The position numbers were made by a program, and so were the translations under genes. Below the pieces are notes generated by a model. That model saw only the letters and a list, made by a program, of their open reading frames with translations. It did no database searches and was not told the origin of the DNA. Shown piece by piece: positions 59,109 through 64,000 of a stretch of DNA of 64,000 bases. The DNA comes from Nonomuraea rubra (GTDB lineage: Bacteria; Actinomycetota; Actinomycetes; Streptosporangiales; Streptosporangiaceae): the NCBI RefSeq assembly GCF_014207985.1, contig NZ_JACHMI010000001.1, forward strand, positions 9,035,001 to 9,099,000. The letters are read 5' to 3'. The number at the start of each line of letters is the position of its first letter. The stretch's first letter is position 1.

Positions 59109-61967
59109 TCAGGCGCAGGTCGCGCCGTTGAGGGTGAAGGACGGGGGACGGGGGTTGCTGCCGGTGTGGCTGCCGTTGAACCCCATGGTGATGGTCTGGC
59201 CGGGGTTGATGGTGCGGCTCCAGTCGAGGTGGGTGGCGGTGACATCGGCCCCCGACTGCGTCCAGGCGGCGGACCAGCCAGGCGGGGTGACCCGCTGGCC
59301 GGCGGTGAAGGAGAACCTCAGGGTCCAGCCGTTGATCGGCGTGGTACCGGTGTTCGTGATACCGACTGCGGCGGTGAAGCCGGTGTCCCAGTCGCTGGTG
59401 CTGTAGGTGACCCGGCAGGTGCCGGTGGATTCGGACTCGGTGCGGAAGGCGGTGGCCGGCGAGGGGTCGGAGCGATTGCCGGCCGCGTCCTTGGCCACGA
59501 CGGCCACCGAGTACTCGGTGGCGGTGAGGCCGGTGAGGACCAGTGACGTGCCGGTGGACGAACCGAGAACGGTGCCATTGGGCGAGACCACGTCATAACC
59601 GGTCACACCGACGTTGTCGCTGGAAGCGATCCACGTGACGGTGGCGCCGGTGCGAGTGATCGCCGAGACCGCTGGCTTGCCGGGCACCGTCGGGTCCTCG
59701 TTGTCGACCGGGACGGGGTCGGTGGTGAAGATCACGGGGTCGGACTGGGGCCCGGCGTTCACCGAGTCGCGGGCGACCACGTAGTAGGAGTACTCGGTGC
59801 CCGGGGTGAGCCCGGTCAGCGTGATGGACGTGGTGGTGGTCGAGCCGGCCTTGGTCGTGCTGCCGGTGCGGTAGACGTCGTAGCCCTGAACGCCACGGTC
59901 ATCGGTGGCCGCCGCCCAGGTCAGGGTGGCCCCCGTGGCGGTGACGCCGGACGCGACCGGCGTGCCGGGCCTGGTGGGCGGCTGGGTGTCGGGGGTGTCC
60001 GGGACGGGGGGCCTGCCCCACAGCAGGGTGCCGTCGTTGCCGTAGTAGGTGATGTTCTGCCCGCCCGACGCCGACCAGTCGTTGGCTGGGTCCCAGGTGG
60101 CGCCTTCGGCCACGCCGATCCTCAGCTGGACCTCGCGGCGGTACTCGGACTGGCCGCCCGGGAAGATCAGCGTGCCGGTGCAGTCGGCCTCGGCGTAGTA
60201 GATCCTGCCCTCGAGCTGGTGCGGCCCCGTGGGCGTCTTGCACTGGGTGTAGGACGCGCCCACGGTGACCTGGGACGGCGTGGTGTTGCCGTCCAGGGTG
60301 AAGTAGTAGCGGATCTTCGCCTTGTCCAGCACCCGGGCCGGCCATGCCGACTTGTTGATGATGTAGGTCCTGGCCATGGTCTCGCGGGTCTGGTGGTTGA
60401 TGGTGGCCTCGATGGAGTACTCGTTCCCGTCGGGCGTCTCCTGCGGGATGCTGGCCAGGGGCTCGCCGCCGTACTCGTCGTAGAGGCGCACCAGCGAGCT
60501 GGTGATGCCGGAGTTGAAGTCCAGCGCGACCTCGTTCTTCACGTAGTCGCCCCGGCTGTCGGTGTAGGTGTCGCCCGCGTCGGGACCGCCTGCCAGCGCG
60601 CCGTACAAGATGTGGCGGCTCGTGGCCGGTTCGCTGTCCGGCCCGGCGTTGGTCCACGAGCCGTGCGCACCGCGGTGGTGGACGTTGCGCGGCGGATTGG
60701 CGCCGAAGCCAACCATGTAGCTGGAGTTGCGCGGATTGTCACCCAGCGCGTAGTCGATCTGTCTCTTGCCGAAGTCGTGGTAGCGCGCGTACAGCGGGTC
60801 GTCGGACCCGAGGTAGTCGGCGTAGTTCAGGGCGACCCAGGCGGTGTTGGCCGCCATTCGCAGTGATGCCCAGAAGAAGATGAAGGCCAGCCCGCCGGGG
60901 GTGATGGTGCCCTTCTTGCCCTTGTATCCGACGGTCCAGTAGTCGAGGTAGCGCTGGGTGTCGTCCTTGTACTTCTGCTCGCCCGTGAGCTTCGCCATCA
61001 TCATGTAGACGGCGTACTGCTTGTCGTTCCAGCCGTAGCCGAAGTTGAACACCGGCACCTTGACGCCCTGGTTGCCCGGGTCGTCCTGGGATCCCATCTT
61101 GGGGTAGAACTCGCGAGCCTTGTCCAGATAGGAGGCCTGGCCGGTGGCGCGGTGTAGCCAGATGGAGGCCCAGGCCAGCTCGTCCCAGTACATCTTGGTG
61201 GCGCCCTCGACCTGGCCGCCCTCGCCGGTGGAGTTGTAGAACCCCTGCGCCGCGGGGACGCAGCGGACGTAGGCGGTGTCCTGGCCGGTGGTGCCCTTGG
61301 TGGTGTCGGCGAACGTGTAGAGCTGCCTGGCGTGGGTGAGCAGCGTGTCGGCGTACGCCGGGTCGGTGGCCCGGAACACCATCGAGGAGGCGGCCATGGC
61401 CGAGGCGGTCTCGGCGGCCACGTCGGTCCCCGGGCAGGATGCGGTGATCTTGTACGCCGGGCGGGTGTGGCCCTTGGCGTCCACGGTTTCCGGGGCGCCC
61501 CAGTAGGAGTGGTCCTCGCCGCCGTCACCGACCTGGACGTACAGGGTGTTCGGCTCGGGATGCGCCGCGATGAAGTAGTCGTTGGCCTGGCGCAGGTTGT
61601 TGAGGAGGTGGGTGAGCTGGCCGGCCTTGCTGTACGCGGCCCGGTAGTCCACGCCGCCCCAGGCCAGCGTGGTGACCGCGGCGGCCATCGGGAAGCCGAA
61701 CTTGACGTGGTCCCCCGCGTCGTACCAGCCGCCCGACAGGTCCACGCCGGCCGCTTTGCCGTCGTTCAGGGTGGAGTCATCGCGCCAGGAGACACGGTTC
61801 CAGTCCGGTAACCGCCCGGACGCCTGGGCCTCGTAGAAGAGGAAGGACTTCTGCAGCGCCTCGCCGTACCGGAAGGTGGCGGCCTGCGCCGTGCCCGTCG
61901 CCGAGGGCGCGGCGAGCATCGCGGCGATCACCGCGCCCGCGGTCAGCAGCCGTGTGGTCGATTTCAT
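59109..61967 (-). CDS. Secreted GH9 endoglucanase with CBM3, two FN3 and CBM2
   Basis: 952 aa from ATG 61967. Signal peptide 1-30 (ends AQAA). GH9 domain ~32-495: catalytic-base motif DAGDH at 83-87, RNVHHRGAHGS, and acid region YVKNEVALDFNSG. CBM3 about 505-650 (LEGRIYYAEADCTGTLIFPGG), the processivity-conferring c-type arrangement typical of actinobacterial Cel9 enzymes. FN3 twice (PGTPVASGVTATGATLTWAA; PGKPAVSAITRTGATVTWIA), CBM2 at the end (TGTCRVTYSTSDWDTGF ... NGATCA). Degrades cellulose outside the cell. Behind a CebR-like operator. Confidence 0.95.
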   Translation of the reverse strand: MKSTTRLLTAGAVIAAMLAAPSATGTAQAATFRYGEALQKSFLFYEAQASGRLPDWNRVSWRDDSTLNDGKAAGVDLSGGWYDAGDHVKFGFPMAAAVTTLAWGGVDYRAAYSKAGQLTHLLNNLRQANDYFIAAHPEPNTLYVQVGDGGEDHSYWGAPETVDAKGHTRPAYKITASCPGTDVAAETASAMAASSMVFRATDPAYADTLLTHARQLYTFADTTKGTTGQDTAYVRCVPAAQGFYNSTGEGGQVEGATKMYWDELAWASIWLHRATGQASYLDKAREFYPKMGSQDDPGNQGVKVPVFNFGYGWNDKQYAVYMMMAKLTGEQKYKDDTQRYLDYWTVGYKGKKGTITPGGLAFIFFWASLRMAANTAWVALNYADYLGSDDPLYARYHDFGKRQIDYALGDNPRNSSYMVGFGANPPRNVHHRGAHGSWTNAGPDSEPATSRHILYGALAGGPDAGDTYTDSRGDYVKNEVALDFNSGITSSLVRLYDEYGGEPLASIPQETPDGNEYSIEATINHQTRETMARTYIINKSAWPARVLDKAKIRYYFTLDGNTTPSQVTVGASYTQCKTPTGPHQLEGRIYYAEADCTGTLIFPGGQSEYRREVQLRIGVAEGATWDPANDWSASGGQNITYYGNDGTLLWGRPPVPDTPDTQPPTRPGTPVASGVTATGATLTWAAATDDRGVQGYDVYRTGSTTKAGSTTTTSITLTGLTPGTEYSYYVVARDSVNAGPQSDPVIFTTDPVPVDNEDPTVPGKPAVSAITRTGATVTWIASSDNVGVTGYDVVSPNGTVLGSSTGTSLVLTGLTATEYSVAVVAKDAAGNRSDPSPATAFRTESESTGTCRVTYSTSDWDTGFTAAVGITNTGTTPINGWTLRFSFTAGQRVTPPGWSAAWTQSGADVTATHLDWSRTINPGQTITMGFNGSHTGSNPRPPSFTLNGATCA

Positions 61968-62007
61968 GGGGACCTCTGCAAATATGCACCTATGCGGGAG
62001 CCTTGAG

Positions 62008-62021
62008 TGGGAGCGTTCCCA
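62008..62021. promoter_or_regulatory. CebR-type operator, TGGGAGCGTTCCCA
   Basis: One base from the established CebR consensus TGGGAGCGCTCCCA, 40 nt upstream of the GH9 start. CebR is the cellobiose-responsive LacI-family repressor of cellulase genes in streptomycetes and relatives; here it would couple endoglucanase expression to cello-oligosaccharides. Confidence 0.85.
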
Positions 62022-62069
62022 AGTACCTCGCACCCTGAGCCATGAGATCACCGCTCGTCAACGACAGAT

Positions 62070-62094
62070 GTGCGTCCGGCCAGGCCGGACGCAC
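62070..62094. promoter_or_regulatory. Perfect 12-1-12 GC-rich palindrome
   Basis: GTGCGTCCGGCC, a central A, then its exact reverse complement, 48 nt upstream of the CebR-like site. Could be the terminator of upstream minus-strand transcription (pheA) or a second operator for the endoglucanase. Confidence 0.5.
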
Positions 62095-62452
62095 GAACGT
62101 GCTGAAAGTTTCAGGTCGCCGCGCCCCGGCTCCCTACGCGAACGATGCGGTGGACGCGGTCGGCCAGCGGCCGCCGATTCAACCTACAAGATCCCTCCGG
62201 CCGGGCGTCCCTGCCTGGACATGCCAGGTTCGGCCTGTGGGGTGCCGATATCCCGTTCATGCGTCCGAGCTGCGAGGTCTGGGCGAGCGGCCCGCCAGCT
62301 TCGAGCACACACTCAAACCCGCTCAAGCGTTTGCTCAGCAGAATTTGAGCGATTGCTCACAGGCGGTAATCGAAGGATCGTTGGAGGTGCCTGGTCAGCG
62401 TGCCGGCACAGTTGTCGGCATCCGCAGAGTGCCCTGGCGCCCGTCTCGAGAC
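62095..62452. other. pheA to GH9 intergenic region
   Basis: About 360 nt with no gene recognised; likely GH9 upstream region and pheA 3' end. Confidence 0.4.
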
Positions 62453-63292
62453 TCAGTCGGCGCGAAACGCGTCGGCCGGGTAGACCCCGAGGATCTTCAC
62501 GTCCGTGGTGAAGAACGCCAACTCCTCCAGCGCGTTCTTCAGACCGGGGTCCTCAGGGTGCCCGTCGACCTCGGCGAGAAACTGGGTGGCTGCGAAGTGG
62601 CCGCCCACCATATAGCTCTCCAGCTTGGTCATGTTGATGCCGTTGGTCGCGAACCCGCCGAGCGCCTTGTAGAGCGCAGCCGGCAGGTTGCGGACGTTGA
62701 AGACGAACGAGGTGACCACGGGGCCCTCGCCGCGCGGTGCCTGCACGAAGTCCGGGCTGAGCACCACGAACCGGGTGGTGTTGTGCTCCTCGTCCTCGAC
62801 GTCGCGGGCGAGGATGTGCAGGCCATAGATCTCCGCCGCGAGCGGCGGCGCAATCGCCGCCTGAGTCGGGTCGTCCGCCTCGGCCACCTCACGAGCAGCG
62901 CCGGCGGTGTCACCGGCGATCACCGGCACCAGGTCGTGCTCACGGATGATCCGGCGGCACTGTCCGAGGGCATGCACGTGGCTGTGCACGGCCTTGATCG
63001 TGTCCAGGGTCGCACCCGGCGACGCCATGAGGTTGAACTGGATCCGCAGGAAGTGCTCGCCAACGATGTGCAGGCCCGAGGTCGGCAGGAAGTGGTGGAT
63101 GTCGGCCACCCGGCCGGCAATCGAGTTGTCGATCGGGATCATCGCCAGCTCGGCCTCGCCGTTCTCCACCACCGCGAACACGTCCTCAAAGGACGCGCAC
63201 GGCACCGCATGCCAGTCGGGGTAGTGGCGCTTGCACACGATGTGGGAGTTCGAGCCAGGCTCGCCCTGGTAGGCGATACGTCGTGCGGTCAC
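62453..63292 (-). CDS. pheA: Prephenate dehydratase
   Basis: 279 aa from GTG 63292. ARRIAYQGEPGSNSHIV, IPIDNSIAGRVADIHHFL, AAIAPPLAAEIYGL, then the catalytic TRF in HNTTRFVVLS. C-terminal ACT domain (SFVFNVRNLPAALYKALGGFATNGINMTKLES), the phenylalanine feedback site. Converts prephenate to phenylpyruvate in phenylalanine synthesis. Stand-alone, not fused to chorismate mutase. Confidence 0.93.
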   Translation of the reverse strand: MTARRIAYQGEPGSNSHIVCKRHYPDWHAVPCASFEDVFAVVENGEAELAMIPIDNSIAGRVADIHHFLPTSGLHIVGEHFLRIQFNLMASPGATLDTIKAVHSHVHALGQCRRIIREHDLVPVIAGDTAGAAREVAEADDPTQAAIAPPLAAEIYGLHILARDVEDEEHNTTRFVVLSPDFVQAPRGEGPVVTSFVFNVRNLPAALYKALGGFATNGINMTKLESYMVGGHFAATQFLAEVDGHPEDPGLKNALEELAFFTTDVKILGVYPADAFRAD

Positions 63293-63591
63293 CCCAGTAG
63301 TTTCCCATGCAGCCGGGCACGGCTGCCCGGCGGCGGCTGGCGGCACTTGGATCGCGGCACGAAGCGACCGGTCCTGGCGGCTACCACGCAACATCGAATA
63401 CGTCTCCGACAGCCACGCCGCGGAGCCCCACGAGGAGGAGAGCGCACCGCGCTACTTCCCTGGTCGTAGAGTGCCTGCCCGCTACAACTGGCGAGGTAGC
63501 CGGGAGAGTCGTCTCCGGGCCGACGACGGAGAGGACTCCGGCGCGGGAGCATTGCCACTGATCGGCCCTCTTCGAAAAGGACAGATCGACG

Positions 63592-64000
63592 ATGCTGTTC
63601 GTTGAGCTACTGGTGCCCAGGGGTGTTTTCGATGAGCAAGAGCGCCGAAACCTCGCCGGGCGGCTGACCGCGCGGCGCCTGTTGTCGGCCGCAAACGGGG
63701 AGACGATGGCTGCCGATCCTGGCGTGATCGACCTGTTCGACTCGCTCAGCCATGTGGTGGTGCGCGAGGAAGAGGTATGGAACGGCGGCGGGCGGCTGCT
63801 CGACCCTTCGCAGGGCCCCTGGTACGTGGTGAACGTGATCGTCGGGATGTGGGGGAAGGAGATGAGCGAGCACCTCATCTCCCGCATCACCGCGGAGCTG
63901 GCGGAGGCGGAAGGAAATCCCGAGCCGCGGGCGGTGGTGCACGTGATCAGCCTTCACGAGGGCGGCTACGGCCTGCACGGGCGGGCCCAGCGCTCCGCCG
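63592..64000 (+). CDS. Tautomerase-like protein, partial at right edge
   Basis: 136 codons from ATG 63592 (AAAGGA upstream), open to the window end. MLFVELLVPRGVFDEQERRNLAGRLTARRLL, PWYVVNVIVGMWGKEMSEHLISRITAELAEAEG and VHVISLHEGGYG resemble tautomerase-fold strands and helix. The usual N-terminal Pro is not at position 2, so catalysis of that kind is unlikely. Full length unknown. Confidence 0.5.
   Translation, partial: MLFVELLVPRGVFDEQERRNLAGRLTARRLLSAANGETMAADPGVIDLFDSLSHVVVREEEVWNGGGRLLDPSQGPWYVVNVIVGMWGKEMSEHLISRITAELAEAEGNPEPRAVVHVISLHEGGYGLHGRAQRSA

Noticed and set aside
1..64000. CRISPR array, tRNA or rRNA genes
   Set aside because: No regularly spaced repeats, no cloverleaf-like T-loop consensus and no rRNA core sequence noticed on either strand; small tRNAs could still be missed by eye.

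Overview
The window is high-GC DNA from a filamentous actinomycete. GTG/TTG starts, AfsR/SARP and DrrAB-type genes, a twin-arginine signal, CBM2-bearing secreted polysaccharide enzymes and a CebR-type operator fit Streptosporangiaceae (Nonomuraea-like) or a relative. That placement is inference from gene families; no rRNA or tRNA gene was seen.

Layout. 0-2.6 kb: a LuxR regulator between broken genes (a cupin/MarR chimera, an ECF sigma remnant with an in-frame TAG, a deleted copy of a SnoaL-like gene). 2.7-20.6 kb: an accessory region of small stress-type genes: MFS exporter, PEP-mutase-like lyase, SnoaL-like protein, GNAT acetyltransferases, an ECF sigma factor with a frameshifted zinc anti-sigma, an atypical SDR, an AlkA-type glycosylase, DUF427, a molybdenum oxidoreductase/flavin reductase/DUF6510 operon, lipoamide dehydrogenase, a quinone reductase, a TetR regulator preceded by a TetR-like protein without a DNA-binding domain, and a DUF5709 protein. 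Nine copies of a 14-bp AT-cored palindrome close to GGACTATATAGTCC lie only in the intergenic gaps of this part. They are the strongest candidate here for an undescribed regulon.

20.6-26.3 kb: a 49-aa protein overlapping an Sm-like protein, an IS481-type remnant with terminal repeats, DUF1801 and NmrA-like genes, then debris of conflict systems: a trypsin-like/effector-associated fragment, and an RHS core, toxin and immunity cassette fused out of frame behind a Tat-exported TPR/retropepsin-like protein. 26.4-29.7 kb: an ABC exporter plus two-component operon. 29.8-33.7 kb: integrase and XRE-TPR remnants around a PP2C phosphatase. 31.7-49.4 kb: general-stress genes (two RsbU-like phosphatases, STAS protein, universal stress protein, CsbD, acyl desaturase, BrkB and AI-2E membrane proteins, two DUF5994 paralogues, LysR, hydrolase).

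49.6-55.1 kb: a membrane protein, a DrrA/DrrB-type ABC exporter and, convergent with it, a 1056-aa AfsR/SARP regulator. 56-62 kb: two secreted multidomain enzymes, a PHB-depolymerase-type esterase with FN3 and CBM2 domains (divergent from a MarR gene, with two perfect palindromes) and a GH9 endoglucanase with CBM3, FN3 and CBM2 domains behind a CebR-like operator. 62.4-64 kb: prephenate dehydratase and a partial tautomerase-like gene.

A striking general feature is the number of broken genes (about twenty), several next to the shared palindrome. Some frameshifts fall in C5 runs, so sequence error must be excluded before all are accepted as pseudogenes.
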